The position numbers were made by a program, and so were the translations under genes. DNA of 64,000 nt from Sphingobacteriia bacterium (GTDB lineage Bacteria > Bacteroidota > Bacteroidia > Bacteroidales > UBA7960): contig JAABRR010000005.1 in the NCBI GenBank assembly GCA_011390785.1, forward strand, positions 29,199-93,198. Reading direction: 5' to 3'. The notes under the pieces were generated by a model. The model had not been told where the DNA came from. It was given only the letters and a program-made list of their open reading frames with translations, and did no database searches. Of the stretch, positions 9,301 through 19,604 are shown piece after piece; position 1 is the first letter of the stretch; every line of letters begins with the position of its first letter.

Positions 9301-9332
9301 GATTCATTAATTTAATATAAGTAAATAAGAAA

Positions 9333-10877
9333 ATGGAACTACTAATAATTATTGTTGTTACAGCACTGGTTTCTATCGGACTTGGAATCCTTGCTTCAAC
9401 TACTTTTCTTAGAAAAGCGCTGGAGAGGAAAAGTTTGCATATTCTCAAAGATGCTAAAAGCGAAGCTGAGGTTGTTAAAAAGGAAAAAATCCTTCAGGCA
9501 AAAGAGAAATTCCTTCAACTTAAATCAGATCACGAAAAATATGTGTCTGGTAAAAATGCCGAAATTGCCAATAGTGAAAATAGAATAAAACAAAAAGAGT
9601 CTACAATAAATCAAAAGTTAGAGGAATTTAATCGCAAACAAAAGGAACTTAGCACTTTTAAAGATCAACTCGATCAGCAAATTGAAATCAGTAAGAGGAA
9701 ACAGGCTGATCTGGATAAACTTTATAAGCAACAATTGGAGCAATTAGAGTCTATGAGCGAAATGTCTGTAGAAGAAGCAAAATCGCAGCTCATTGAAACT
9801 TTAAAAGATGAAGCCAAATCAGAAGCCCAGTCTTATATTAAAGACATTATGGAAGAGGCTAAATTATCTGCAAACAAAGAAGCCCGTAAAATTGTGGTGC
9901 AATCTATACAGCGCACAGCAACAGAAGTGGCTATTGAAAATTCAGTATCGGTATTTCCCATTGAAAATGACGAAATAAAAGGCCGTGTTATTGGTCGTGA
10001 AGGACGTAATATAAGAGCTTTGGAAGCTGCTACAGGCATAGAAATAATTGTAGATGACACTCCCGAGGCCATTATTTTAAGTGGATTTGATCCTGTGAGA
10101 AGAGAAATTGCACGGTTGTCATTGCACAAGCTTGTGTCTGACGGGCGTATCCACCCGGCACGTATTGAAGAAGTAGTTGCAAAAACCAAAAAGCAAATTG
10201 ATCAGGAGATAATTGAAATTGGCAAGCGCACTACAATTGATCTGGGAATCCATAATATGCACCATGAGCTTGTTCGTATGGTTGGAAAAATGAAATACAG
10301 GTCTTCCTATGGTCAGAATCTTTTACAACACTCAAAAGAAGTAGCAAATCTTGCTGCTACTATGGCTGCAGAGTTGGGATTAAATACCAAACTGGCCAAA
10401 AGAGCTGCTCTTTTGCATGACATTGGTAAGGTTCCCGATAATGAACCCGATTTGCCACATGCAGTGCTCGGAATGAAGCTGGCAGAAAAATATAAAGAGA
10501 AACCGGAAGTATGTAACGCCATCGGTTCCCACCATGAAGAAGTGGAAATGGATAATCTTATTTCTCCAATTATTCAGGTTTGTGATGCAATTTCCGGAGC
10601 AAGACCCGGAGCCCGTCGAGAAGTGGTAGAAGCTTACATTAAAAGGTTGAATGATTTGGAAGAACTGGCTCTGTCTTATCCAGGTGTGGTTAAAACTTAT
10701 GCTATACAGGCCGGTCGGGAATTGCGCGTAATTGTAGGAAGCGATAAAATTACCGATAAGGAAGCTGAACAGATCTCTTATGATCTTTCTAAGAAAATTC
10801 AAACTGAGATGACATATCCGGGTCAGATAAAAATTACTGTTATCAGAGAAACAAGGGCTGTAGCTTTTGCGAAATAA
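9333..10877 (+). CDS. rny: Ribonuclease Y
   Basis: RNase Y is a membrane-anchored endoribonuclease that starts mRNA decay. The 514-residue protein has an N-terminal membrane segment (about residues 2-25), a long charged coiled coil (about 40-190) and a KH domain with [19 protein letters not shown]. The HD phosphohydrolase domain has [12 protein letters not shown] and [10 protein letters not shown], with the catalytic His-Asp pair in the latter. The conserved C-terminal segment contains [12 protein letters not shown]. Domain order and length are standard for the family. It is followed by a strong terminator shared with the convergent gene at 10949. Confidence 0.96.
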   Translation: MELLIIIVVTALVSIGLGILASTTFLRKALERKSLHILKDAKSEAEVVKKEKILQAKEKFLQLKSDHEKYVSGKNAEIANSENRIKQKESTINQKLEEFNRKQKELSTFKDQLDQQIEISKRKQADLDKLYKQQLEQLESMSEMSVEEAKSQLIETLKDEAKSEAQSYIKDIMEEAKLSANKEARKIVVQSIQRTATEVAIENSVSVFPIENDEIKGRVIGREGRNIRALEAATGIEIIVDDTPEAIILSGFDPVRREIARLSLHKLVSDGRIHPARIEEVVAKTKKQIDQEIIEIGKRTTIDLGIHNMHHELVRMVGKMKYRSSYGQNLLQHSKEVANLAATMAAELGLNTKLAKRAALLHDIGKVPDNEPDLPHAVLGMKLAEKYKEKPEVCNAIGSHHEEVEMDNLISPIIQVCDAISGARPGARREVVEAYIKRLNDLEELALSYPGVVKTYAIQAGRELRVIVGSDKITDKEAEQISYDLSKKIQTEMTYPGQIKITVIRETRAVAFAK

Positions 10878-10894
10878 TTTGAATTTCGGTATAT

Positions 10895-10934
10895 AAAAAG
10901 CAGGTATTGTTGAAAACAATACCTGCTTTTTTTG
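10895..10934. terminator. Bidirectional terminator between rny and the DUF4369/thioredoxin-like gene
   Basis: A long perfect stem, AAAAAGCAGGTATTGTT (10895-10911) with AACAATACCTGCTTTTT (10915-10931), has A-runs on the left and T-runs on the right. It can terminate both rny and the convergent gene ending at 10949. Confidence 0.9.
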
Positions 10935-10948
10935 AAGTAAAGAAAATC

Positions 10949-12355
10949 TTAGAGTTTGTTTAATTCATGGTTGATAATCTCTTCAGCTTGTTCTACTGTG
11001 ATTTTTTTTGCCAGTATCTTTTTGTCTTTATCCAGCAGGAAAATAAGTGGAGTAGCCCAAATGTCATATTTATCCCGAAAACCTGATCTGTTATAAGGGT
11101 CATTTACATTAATCCACGTAAGATTGTTTTCATCAACATAACCGAGCCATTTTTCTCTTTCCGATTCCGTATTAACGGCAAATATTTCTACACCCTTTTT
11201 TTGCATTCTGTTATAAAGCTCTTTTAGTTTTGGTGTATTTCTTTTGCAATGGCCGCATTCAGAATCCCAAAAATAAACGATAGTAAAATCAGAATCTACA
11301 CTATAAAGATTTAAGGAAGATTGATCGCGGGTATACATATTTATATCCGGCGCCTTTTTGCCAATTAGCAATGGTTTTAGAGCCAAAGCTCTTTCTGTTA
11401 TTGCAGTAAGCTGTTCCTCTGTAACCCAATTTGCTTTTCCGGTAGCATAATACTTTTCAACCATATGAACAAAAACATTGTCCATACCCATAATTTGTGA
11501 TCTTTCAAACGTATTGGTGATAAAAAATACGGTATACTTGAAAACTTCCGGATGCATTTTCTCCAAGCCAAGAATATGGTCTGCTTCGGCTATTATGCTA
11601 TCAGGTATTTGGATTATTACCTTGGTAAAATATTGATTTAACTTTGCATGAAAAATGGGCGTCCTTACCAACCTGTCATCAGAAAAATCAATATTATTCC
11701 AAAAATTATTTTTGTAATTTCGGTACATGTACTCATTGTCTGGGTTTCCATTGGCCAATAATCGGGTTTCTGGTGTCGGAGGTTCTTGCTGGGCCAATAG
11801 GATTTTAGAAAACAAGCTATTAGGATGTTCTTTAATAAGTCTGTTTTGCTCAGCTTTTACATTATTGTCTGTTTCAGCCATTTTCTCCCTAATTTCGTTT
11901 CTGCGTACTTCTGTTATTGTGCTGTCTTGCAATTCTATTCGAAGCGGTGCAGTTTTTTCTCCAACAGATCTTAAAAACTTCATATACTCATAAAAGGTTT
12001 CATTATCAGAAGAGTTGTCAAACATCATAGAATTGACAAAATCATTCATGGTTGTTTTAATGCCAAAAGTTTGATTATCATCTAATAATATTTCAAAGTA
12101 AACCTGCCCTGGTAATACTACCATATACATTCCCCGATCAAGCTTTTCCGGACCCTGAAATACAAAGTTTCCTTCTTTATCGATTTTAACCGTGTCTTGC
12201 ACATATTGCCTGTTACCATAATGGTATGCCAGAAAAGCAGTTGTGTCTTGCAGCCCCTGAACCTGTATATTAATCTGGTATCCCTTATCAGCCAAGGCAC
12301 AACTGATAAACAGGATTGAAAAAAGCGTTGAAAAGAAGATTTTTTTTAAGTTCAT
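10949..12355 (-). CDS. Envelope thioredoxin-like protein (DUF4369 / AhpC-TSA fold)
   Basis: An exported thiol-disulfide protein of a type abundant in Bacteroidota. I place the start at 12355 (MNLKKIFFSTLF) rather than 30 bases upstream, because this gives a clean signal peptide ending LFISCALA-DKG. The FISC stretch could also be a weak lipobox. A beta-rich DUF4369-like domain covers about residues 20-110, followed by a helical middle region. A thioredoxin-fold domain starts near residue 330 with TIVYFWDSECGHCKRN; CGHC is the redox-active pair and the cis-Pro is in WATPLIFLLD. It probably acts in periplasmic disulfide reduction or isomerisation. Substrate is unknown. It stands alone, convergent with rny. 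Confidence 0.82.
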   Translation of the reverse strand: MNLKKIFFSTLFSILFISCALADKGYQINIQVQGLQDTTAFLAYHYGNRQYVQDTVKIDKEGNFVFQGPEKLDRGMYMVVLPGQVYFEILLDDNQTFGIKTTMNDFVNSMMFDNSSDNETFYEYMKFLRSVGEKTAPLRIELQDSTITEVRRNEIREKMAETDNNVKAEQNRLIKEHPNSLFSKILLAQQEPPTPETRLLANGNPDNEYMYRNYKNNFWNNIDFSDDRLVRTPIFHAKLNQYFTKVIIQIPDSIIAEADHILGLEKMHPEVFKYTVFFITNTFERSQIMGMDNVFVHMVEKYYATGKANWVTEEQLTAITERALALKPLLIGKKAPDINMYTRDQSSLNLYSVDSDFTIVYFWDSECGHCKRNTPKLKELYNRMQKKGVEIFAVNTESEREKWLGYVDENNLTWINVNDPYNRSGFRDKYDIWATPLIFLLDKDKKILAKKITVEQAEEIINHELNKL

Positions 12356-12717
12356 AATTCTGTAGTTACAATTTTTGAAATGCATATTTATTTGATCGGT
12401 CTTTTAACGGTTTTCTTTAAATAAATGTTTGTATTCTTTGACAAAATCGTTTTTGAATTTGGGAAAACGCAAAGTTAGTCAATATAAAATTACGTCTTGT
12501 ATACGGGCAAATACTTAAGAAAAATACTATTTTCAATTTTTAGTAAATTTCCAATTAAAAGTCTTTTAAGATTATTACCTGTTTTTCTTCAAAGTAAAAC
12601 AACGGGTTTTTTATGAGTAATTTAACCCATAAAAATTCCTGTTTTTCTGGGGTTAATACTATTGTTTGCAGTATTTTATAGTAGCAACTTTGGTTCATAG
12701 TATTTAAATTTATTTAA
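12356..12717. other. AT-rich intergenic region between divergent genes
   Basis: This 362-base divergent spacer holds no credible ORF. A possible promoter for the T9SS protein is TTTG at 12665-12668, 16 bases, then CAACTTTG at 12685-12692, one mismatch from TAnnTTTG and 25 bases before the ATG. No convincing promoter was found for the minus-strand gene, and no strong hairpin. Confidence 0.35.
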
Positions 12718-15264
12718 ATGCCTGTGAAGTTCACCAAAACTAAAAAGATGATGAAATATATAGGTATAACCCTTGTAGCGCTATTGATATTTACAACATC
12801 ATTGCGTGCCAATGATTTTGCCGGTGGAAATGGAACAGTGCAAGAACCCTACCAAATAGCTACATCGGACCATCTTAATAAAGTAAGAAATTATCCTGAT
12901 GCTTACTTTCTGCAGATTGCGGATATAGATCTTAATATTATGCCATTTAATATGGGTAATTATTGGATACCTATTGGTGGTTATAGAAATAGCAATGAAA
13001 CTACTATGAATTTTACCGGTTCGTTTGATGGTAATGGCTATGTTATTAGCAATCTCATTGTTGTTCAACCAGGCAATTTCAATGTTGGATTATTTGGTCA
13101 TATTGGTAGAAGTGATGATGGAGAAACTACAATAAAAAATGTTATCCTGGAAAATGTTATAGTTATTGGTGGTCAAGGAACTGGTGCTCTTGTAGGCAGA
13201 GTTACAGGGAATCAGCATACACGTATTGAAAACTGCTCTGTTGAAACAGGTTATGTTAGAGGTGATGCCGCAACGGGTGGATTAGTTGGTTCCAATAATA
13301 GTTACATGATTAATTCTGTTGCTGCTGAAGGGTACAGACCCGTTATTTCAAAAAGCAAAGCCAATGTAAGTGTACTGCTTAGAAGTCATTATGCTGTTGG
13401 TAAAACCAAATTTGGTGGATTGGTTGGCTGCAATCAAAAGGGAATGATCTCAAACAGCTTTTCATTGGGCGAAGTTGTTATTAGTGATAATGATGCTACA
13501 GCAATTGGCGGTTTAGCTGGGTGTATCGATTTACGCGGAATTATTATAAATTCCTATTCGGCAACAGCAGTTTATGCAGATAGTACTGCCTTAACAGGTG
13601 GGTTTGTTGGTTCTGTAGGGTCTGGTCGTAACAAGGGTTATGTACTGAGCTCTTATTGGCGTTCAGATATTAATCCTGGTCTCATAGACTCAAATGGTGT
13701 TACAGCACTTTCTGACAATCAAATGCGCGAACATACAAGTTTTTACGATTGGGATTTCAATAATGTATGGCAAATTAATACCGATATCAATCATGGATTC
13801 CCTTATCTATTGGAAGATGGAAATATAAAAATTGAAAGATTTTGGACAGGAAGCGAATCTGATTCATGGACTCAACCCCTTAACTGGTCGCCAGCAGGAG
13901 TTCCCTTAAAAACCGATGCAGTTATTATTCCCGCCAATACTTTTAATCAGCCTGTAATAAGAAAATCAGTTGCAATTAATGATATTACACTAAACGATTT
14001 TGCTGTTTTGACAATAGAAGGAACTATGGTTGATTTGATAGTAAAAGGAAATCTTAAAAATGGCTCTGAATCAATTGGTGAAGCGACAATACGTGGGGAA
14101 GGATCAATTGTTTTAGCGGGTAGTTCTTTGCAAAACATACCGGCGATTTCTTTTGATAACCTGGTCGTTGATAATCCAAACAATACGAAATTAACAGGAA
14201 GCATAAAAATTAACAATTTATTAAAAATGGGTCAGGGCTTGCTTGATCTGCGTGGTTTTGAAATATTATTAAGTGAAAAGGCTACACTGCTCGAAACCGA
14301 AAACGATAATATTTCATCAAGAGTTTATGGTTCAAGCGGGGTTATTCGCACAGAAAGATATCTTGATAAGCCGGAGGGAGATATTGCTGGCTTGGGAATC
14401 GAAATTTTCAGCAAGGAAAATCTTGGTCTAACGATAATTGAAAGAGGGCATAGCCCGCTAAACGAAGGTGATGAATCAAAAAGTATTTTAAGGTGGTTCA
14501 ATATAGAACCCACAAATAATCAGGCACTTAATGCTACAATTGTTTTTCATTATTTTATCAGTGAGCTTAATATATATGGTGAAAATGATAACTTTTCACT
14601 TTTCAGAAGAAAACATGGTGATTCAGAATGGGTTTGGATTCCATCAGAACTGGATCCCATAAATCAGATACTCACTGCAAACGATGTAAATGAATTCAGC
14701 ACATGGACTGCCGGAAGTACAGATAAGCCTCTTCCTATTGTATTGTTTTCCTGGGAGGCTAAAGCAATGGACGATTACGTAAATCTTAACTGGGTAACTG
14801 CTGCTGAGATAAACAATAATTTCTTTACAGTTGAAAGAAGTAGCAATGGGCTCGATTTTGAACCGATTGCCAATATAAATGGAGCTGGAACCACCAGCGA
14901 ATCAAATTATTATACGTTCAAAGACATGGAGCCTTTAAATGGCGTTAGTTATTACAGACTAAAACAAACCGATTTTAATGGCGATTATGAATATTCTATA
15001 ATTGTAAGTATTTCCACTCAGAAGCAATTGGCTGTTGATCTTAAAGTTTTCCCTAATCCAAGCAATGGACAATTCAATGTTTCAATAAGTGGAGACAGAC
15101 CTATTGCTTACAATATAATAGATATGCAGGGCAGAACAGTTTTCAGCTCTGTTGTTCAACCAGGGCAAATTACACCTGTTGGTTTGCCTGAATTATCCAG
15201 GGGTGTTTATTCTATTGTTTTTTTTGCTAATGAAACAATCTTAAAAAAGATTCAGATCTTATAA
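12718..15264 (+). CDS. Secreted GLUG-repeat protein with type IX sorting domain
   Basis: An 848-residue exported protein. The N-terminal signal sequence (about residues 12-32, ending SLRA-NDF) is followed by repeats with the GLUG-type signature (TGALVGRV, TGGLVGSN, FGGLVGCN, IGGLAGCI, TGGFVGSV) at about residues 150-310, which would form a beta-helical stalk. A middle beta-rich region has SWTQPLNWSPAGVP. The C-terminus (about residues 770-848) is a type IX secretion sorting domain: VFPNPSNGQFNV, IIDMQGRTVF, LSRGVYSIVF and a final ILKKIQIL. It should be carried across the outer membrane and attached to the surface or released. GLUG proteins are often adhesin-like; no catalytic site was recognised. 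It has its own terminator and no operon partners. Confidence 0.85.
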   Translation: MPVKFTKTKKMMKYIGITLVALLIFTTSLRANDFAGGNGTVQEPYQIATSDHLNKVRNYPDAYFLQIADIDLNIMPFNMGNYWIPIGGYRNSNETTMNFTGSFDGNGYVISNLIVVQPGNFNVGLFGHIGRSDDGETTIKNVILENVIVIGGQGTGALVGRVTGNQHTRIENCSVETGYVRGDAATGGLVGSNNSYMINSVAAEGYRPVISKSKANVSVLLRSHYAVGKTKFGGLVGCNQKGMISNSFSLGEVVISDNDATAIGGLAGCIDLRGIIINSYSATAVYADSTALTGGFVGSVGSGRNKGYVLSSYWRSDINPGLIDSNGVTALSDNQMREHTSFYDWDFNNVWQINTDINHGFPYLLEDGNIKIERFWTGSESDSWTQPLNWSPAGVPLKTDAVIIPANTFNQPVIRKSVAINDITLNDFAVLTIEGTMVDLIVKGNLKNGSESIGEATIRGEGSIVLAGSSLQNIPAISFDNLVVDNPNNTKLTGSIKINNLLKMGQGLLDLRGFEILLSEKATLLETENDNISSRVYGSSGVIRTERYLDKPEGDIAGLGIEIFSKENLGLTIIERGHSPLNEGDESKSILRWFNIEPTNNQALNATIVFHYFISELNIYGENDNFSLFRRKHGDSEWVWIPSELDPINQILTANDVNEFSTWTAGSTDKPLPIVLFSWEAKAMDDYVNLNWVTAAEINNNFFTVERSSNGLDFEPIANINGAGTTSESNYYTFKDMEPLNGVSYYRLKQTDFNGDYEYSIIVSISTQKQLAVDLKVFPNPSNGQFNVSISGDRPIAYNIIDMQGRTVFSSVVQPGQITPVGLPELSRGVYSIVFFANETILKKIQIL

Positions 15265-15294
15265 ATAAAAAGATTTTGGTTTTGGTGAACCATA

Positions 15295-15333
15295 CCGTGC
15301 AACTGCTGTGAAGCACTTGCACGGATTTTTTTT
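15295..15333 (+). terminator. Rho-independent terminator after the T9SS protein
   Basis: CCGTGCAA (15295-15302) pairs with TTGCACGG (15317-15324), followed by a run of eight T. It lies 30 bases past the stop codon at 15264. Confidence 0.85.
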
Positions 15334-15396
15334 GCATGATAGTTCAGTATTTTCAACTCTTAAAACAACAAGTTGGATTGGTAAGATAAATTTTTC

Positions 15397-15426
15397 TTGC
15401 AGTCTTGTAAATTGGTTCTATTTTTG
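15397..15426 (+). promoter_or_regulatory. Bacteroidota-type promoter for tamL
   Basis: TTG at 15397-15399, a 19-base spacer, then TATTTTTG at 15419-15426, an exact TAnnTTTG match with the same spacing as the trxB promoter. It lies 46 bases before the assigned TTG start of tamL. Confidence 0.65.
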
Positions 15427-15472
15427 TCGGAGTATTATTTCTTAATAGTCTGTTCCATTTTATATATTCCGA

Positions 15473-17839
15473 TTGTCAAATAAAATTTTATATATAACGG
15501 TTTCCCTGCTGATAACTGTTCTGTTTTTTTCCTGCAGCCCTGCCAGGCGCCTATCAGAAGGAGAGAGCCTGTTAAACAGAAACCGAATTAAAATTCAGGA
15601 TGCCCAGGTTAAGCGTTCAGATCTTAATCCCTATTTCAGGCAAGAACCTAACAGAAGAATTATGGGGGTATTCAGATTCCATTTGCAGGTTTATAATTTT
15701 GCAGATGGTTTTAAGGAAAACAGGTTTACTTCGTGGATGAAAAATACCATTGGCGAGCCTCCGGTTATTTATAACAGAACGCTTACCGCAAATACGCGGG
15801 CCCAATTTGAATTGTACATGCAATCAAAAGGGTATTTTAATGCTGATGTTGATTACTTTGAAAAAAAAGTTGGTAAAAAGTTGAATGTTACCTATTCCAT
15901 AACCGGGGAAAAGCCTTATACAATAAGAAATATTAGTTATGCTATCGAAGATTCCTATATTTTACATCATATTAAGAGCGATAAAAATAATTCACTTATT
16001 ATAGAAAACGATAGATATGATGCTGATTTACTTAATGATGAGCGAAATCGAATAGCCAGAGATCTAAGAGATGATGGTTTTTTTCAGTTTTCCCGCGATT
16101 TTATTTTTTTTGAAGTTGACAGCAACCTTAATAGCCACCAGGTGGATATTGTATTAAGAGTTAATAACATAACATTGGATCAACCGGAAACAAAAAGCAA
16201 TGATACAACGGCAGAAAATACGCTAAGACATAAGCGTTTTCTCATCAATCAGGTTACAATTTTGCCAAATTTTTCAGTAATAGCATCCAATGTAACACGC
16301 AATGATACAACAGTTTATACCCAACGCGGGCGAAGAAACCTGCCTGATTATAAATACAGTTTTTTGCACAGCGAACCCTTAAAAATCAGGCCAGCGGTAA
16401 TAGCTAATCATTTGATGATAAATCCAGGTGAATTCTTTAAAATATCCAATGTTGAGCAAACCTATTCTTTCCTTTCGGAAATGCGTAATTATCGGCTCAT
16501 AAATCTTCAGTTTCAGCCAACAGACAATCCTGTTAATGGGATATCCAATGATACGATCGGGTTTTTAAATGCAACAGTGCAATTAAATCGCTCTGCAGCA
16601 AATGCATTTACTGTAGAAGCTGAAGGGTTAAATACTGCCGGAAACCTGGGTATAGCTTCCAATATTTTGTATCAAAACAGGAATGTTTTTGGGGGTGCCG
16701 AGATTTTTAATCTCCGACTAAAAGGAGCCCTGGAGGTGTCGGGCGAAACAGCAGCAAGTGAAGTAATACAAAGATTACCTTTTAATACTCTTGAATTAGG
16801 CGCCGAAGTAGGTGTTGATTTCCCCAAACTTTTATTCCCAGTTAATATTCAAAGATTATCGAGAAACTCACGTCCAAAAAGCAGTATTGTTGCCGGTATA
16901 AACTTCAGGCAGCGGCCCGATTATACACGTTACATCCTTAATCTGAACTACGGTTTTGAGTGGAATGAAACCTCACGCAAAAAACATTTTATGAACCCGA
17001 TTGAGATCAGTTCAGTCAGGGTGTTTAACGATTCAATTCTAAGAGCCAATATTCCAAATGCTAACCCACTTATTCTTAGTAGATTCAGAGATCATTTTAT
17101 TCTTGGGCTTAAATATACCTACGTTTACAACACCCAGGTTGTCGGACGTATTCAGGACTTTTCTTATTTACGCACCAATTTTGAATCTGCAGGTAATTTA
17201 CTCAATCTTTTAGCCAAAGAACTAAGTCTTGGTATTGATTATAATGGCAGCTACAATATATTTGAAATTCCATTTTCTCAGTTTGTTAAGGCGGATGCTG
17301 ATTACAGGTTTTACCGGGTTTTAGATTCTGATCAAACCTTTGTATTTCGCATAATGGGTGGAGTAGGTGTGCCTTATGGTAATGTAAGGGTTTTACCTTT
17401 TATAAAAAGTTTCTATGGTGGTGGAGCCAATGGTTTACGGGCCTGGAAAATCTATACTTTAGGTCCAGGCAGCTATGCAGGTACCGATGAAGTGCGTTTC
17501 GACCGATACGGTGATATCAAACTGGAAGCCAACCTTGAATACCGTTTTAAGTTTTACAGTTTTTGGCATGGAGCGTTTTTTATTGATGCGGGCAATGTTT
17601 GGTTCGTGAGAGAAAATGAACAGTTTCCAGGTGGAGAATTTAGGTTCTCAAAACTTGCTAATGACCTTGCTATTGGCGGAGGCTTTGGTTTAAGATTGGA
17701 TTTTAGTTTTTTTATTTTGAGGGTTGATGGTGCTGTGCCATTCAAAGATCCTTCTGAGCCTGCAGCACAACAATGGATTTCTGGCTGGCCATCTTTAAAG
17801 AGATTTAATATTAATCTGGGTATCGGTTATCCATTCTGA
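15473..17839 (+). CDS. tamL: TamL, lipoprotein-type TamA/BamA-family outer membrane protein
   Basis: A 788-residue Omp85-superfamily protein with the layout of TamL, the lipid-modified TamA variant of Bacteroidota that partners TamB in envelope assembly. The start is TTG, since no nearby ATG is in frame. It gives a signal sequence with lipobox-like LFFSC (Cys at about residue 21) followed by SPARRLSEGE, typical of this family. Soluble POTRA-like domains cover about residues 100-370 (EKPYTIRNISYAI is a POTRA-type strand-turn). The C-terminal half is a D15-type beta barrel with GGGANGLRAWKIYTLGPGSY and a terminal FNINLGIGYPF. No tamB is in the window. The SF1 helicase starts 24 bases downstream, so they may be co-transcribed. 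Confidence 0.85.
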   Translation: MSNKILYITVSLLITVLFFSCSPARRLSEGESLLNRNRIKIQDAQVKRSDLNPYFRQEPNRRIMGVFRFHLQVYNFADGFKENRFTSWMKNTIGEPPVIYNRTLTANTRAQFELYMQSKGYFNADVDYFEKKVGKKLNVTYSITGEKPYTIRNISYAIEDSYILHHIKSDKNNSLIIENDRYDADLLNDERNRIARDLRDDGFFQFSRDFIFFEVDSNLNSHQVDIVLRVNNITLDQPETKSNDTTAENTLRHKRFLINQVTILPNFSVIASNVTRNDTTVYTQRGRRNLPDYKYSFLHSEPLKIRPAVIANHLMINPGEFFKISNVEQTYSFLSEMRNYRLINLQFQPTDNPVNGISNDTIGFLNATVQLNRSAANAFTVEAEGLNTAGNLGIASNILYQNRNVFGGAEIFNLRLKGALEVSGETAASEVIQRLPFNTLELGAEVGVDFPKLLFPVNIQRLSRNSRPKSSIVAGINFRQRPDYTRYILNLNYGFEWNETSRKKHFMNPIEISSVRVFNDSILRANIPNANPLILSRFRDHFILGLKYTYVYNTQVVGRIQDFSYLRTNFESAGNLLNLLAKELSLGIDYNGSYNIFEIPFSQFVKADADYRFYRVLDSDQTFVFRIMGGVGVPYGNVRVLPFIKSFYGGGANGLRAWKIYTLGPGSYAGTDEVRFDRYGDIKLEANLEYRFKFYSFWHGAFFIDAGNVWFVRENEQFPGGEFRFSKLANDLAIGGGFGLRLDFSFFILRVDGAVPFKDPSEPAAQQWISGWPSLKRFNINLGIGYPF

Positions 17840-17862
17840 TTAACCATACAACAAAATACAGA

Positions 17863-19293
17863 ATGCTAACAAAAGAAGAATTTGTAAATATATTTCTCGA
17901 AACTTTTCCCCATGATCCTACCGAAGATCAGCATAAGCTCATTTCAGGTTTATCCGACTTTCTTGTATCTTCTAAACAGTTATCATTATTCGTTTTAAGA
18001 GGTTATGCTGGTACAGGAAAAACATCCATGGTGTCGAACCTGGTAAAAGTACTGCCAAAATTAAATGTCGCAAGCGCATTGCTTGCTCCTACAGGGCGTG
18101 CTGCAAAAGTTCTTGCCTCTTATTCTGGAAAACCTGCCTACACGATCCACAGAAAAATATACAGCCTTAAAGAAACTAATGATGGAGGTATATCTTTCTC
18201 TATTGTGCCCAATAAACATGTTGATACTTTGTTTATTGTTGATGAGGCTTCTATGATTTCTGTGGCGCAGAACAATAATGATTTTTCAGTATTTAACCAG
18301 AGAAACTTGCTTCACGATTTAATAGAATATGTGTATAGTGGCGAAAATTGCAGGTTGATACTGATTGGCGATACAGCGCAGTTACCGCCAGTAAAATGTG
18401 AAGAAAGTCCGGCTCTTAACATCCAATATTTAAAGAATTCTTTTCATCTCGATATTCTTTTTACTGAACTAACGCAGGTTGTGAGGCAGGAAGAGGGGAG
18501 TGGAATATTACACAACGCCACCCTTGTAAGAGAAAAAGTTAACCTTAACGAAGATGGCTTTATTTCATTACAGCTGAATGGTTTTTCAGATTTAAAGCGC
18601 CTTGCCGGAACAGATGCAGCCGATTACATTACTGAAGCTTTTTCATCGCGCGATTTCGAAAACAGCATTATTGTATGCAGAAGTAACAAAAGAGCTAATC
18701 TGTATAATCAGTTTATAAGACAGCGGGTGTTATTCCGTGAAGAAGAAATTAGTGCAGGAGATCTTATAATGGTAGTTAAGAACAACTATTTCTGGCTCCC
18801 CAAAGATTCTCAGGCAGGTTTTATTGCTAATGGTGATATTGCTGAAGTGCTAAGAATTCAGCGCATTACAGAATTATATGGTTTTCGATTTGCGCAGATA
18901 ACCATTCGATTACTAGATTACCCTGAACAACCTGATATTGATGTTAATGTAATGCTCGATACTTTAAACATTGATGGGCCGGCCTTAAATTTTGATGATG
19001 CTAATAAACTTTATCATGAGGTTAGCCTGGATTATGAAGACGAACCCAACAAAAGAAAAAGATTAGCATTAATAAAAAAGAACCCCTATATAAATGCTTT
19101 GCAAATAAAATTTGCCTACGCCTTAACATGTCATAAAGCGCAGGGCGGACAGTGGGAAAATGTCTTTGTGGAAATGGGATACATTCCCCAAAAAATGCCC
19201 GATATTCAATACCACAGATGGCTTTATACTGCCTTTACACGTGCCACAACAAGGTTATACCTTATCGGGTTCCCGGACGAGTTTTTCGGCTAA
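17863..19293 (+). CDS. SF1B DNA helicase (RecD/Pif1-like AAA family)
   Basis: A 476-residue ATP-dependent DNA helicase of the RecD/Pif1/Dda class (superfamily 1B). Walker A is RGYAGTGKTS near residue 50, and motif Ia is APTGRAAKVLA. Walker B is LFIVDEASMIS, and motif III is LIGDTAQLPPV. LTQVVRQ corresponds to motif IV, and the UvrD_C-like C-terminal motif is LTCHKAQGGQW. YTAFTRAT is motif VI. It lacks the N-terminal extension of full-length RecD2, so a stand-alone repair or replication helicase is the best description. It follows tamL by 24 bases. Confidence 0.88.
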   Translation: MLTKEEFVNIFLETFPHDPTEDQHKLISGLSDFLVSSKQLSLFVLRGYAGTGKTSMVSNLVKVLPKLNVASALLAPTGRAAKVLASYSGKPAYTIHRKIYSLKETNDGGISFSIVPNKHVDTLFIVDEASMISVAQNNNDFSVFNQRNLLHDLIEYVYSGENCRLILIGDTAQLPPVKCEESPALNIQYLKNSFHLDILFTELTQVVRQEEGSGILHNATLVREKVNLNEDGFISLQLNGFSDLKRLAGTDAADYITEAFSSRDFENSIIVCRSNKRANLYNQFIRQRVLFREEEISAGDLIMVVKNNYFWLPKDSQAGFIANGDIAEVLRIQRITELYGFRFAQITIRLLDYPEQPDIDVNVMLDTLNIDGPALNFDDANKLYHEVSLDYEDEPNKRKRLALIKKNPYINALQIKFAYALTCHKAQGGQWENVFVEMGYIPQKMPDIQYHRWLYTAFTRATTRLYLIGFPDEFFG

Positions 19294-19604
19294 ATCACTA
19301 TTGTCTGTGTTTGTTTCTCTTTTGGCATGTTTTATGCAACTAAATTCGTAATCCCGACAATGCATTTAAATAGTTAATTTTCTTTATATTTGTTAAAATT
19401 CAATTAAACTGATCAACAATATAGATAAAATCAGAGTTAATTATAATTATATATTTTAATCCTTTAAAAGTCAGCTCATTGCACCTGTAAAAATTTCTTT
19501 AACGTTTTTTATTGATGCTTTGCTTTTTATTTATCTTTATTTTTGTGCGCTTAATTAAAATTCAGTAAATCAATTACTTTCAATAACCAAAAAAACCAAT
19601 AATT
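19294..19604. other. Intergenic region before the DUF4168 gene, with promoter
   Basis: This 311-base gap has no credible ORF. A TTTG at 19519-19522 and TATTTTTG at 19538-19545 (exact TAnnTTTG, 15-base spacer; TTG at 19512 would give 23) form the probable promoter, leaving a leader of about 50 bases. The rest is AT-rich with no hairpin terminator for the upstream helicase gene. Confidence 0.5.

Noticed and set aside
12356..12385. Upstream ATG at 12385 as start of the DUF4369/thioredoxin-like gene
   Set aside because: It would put ten extra residues before a clean signal peptide; the ATG at 12355 is better.
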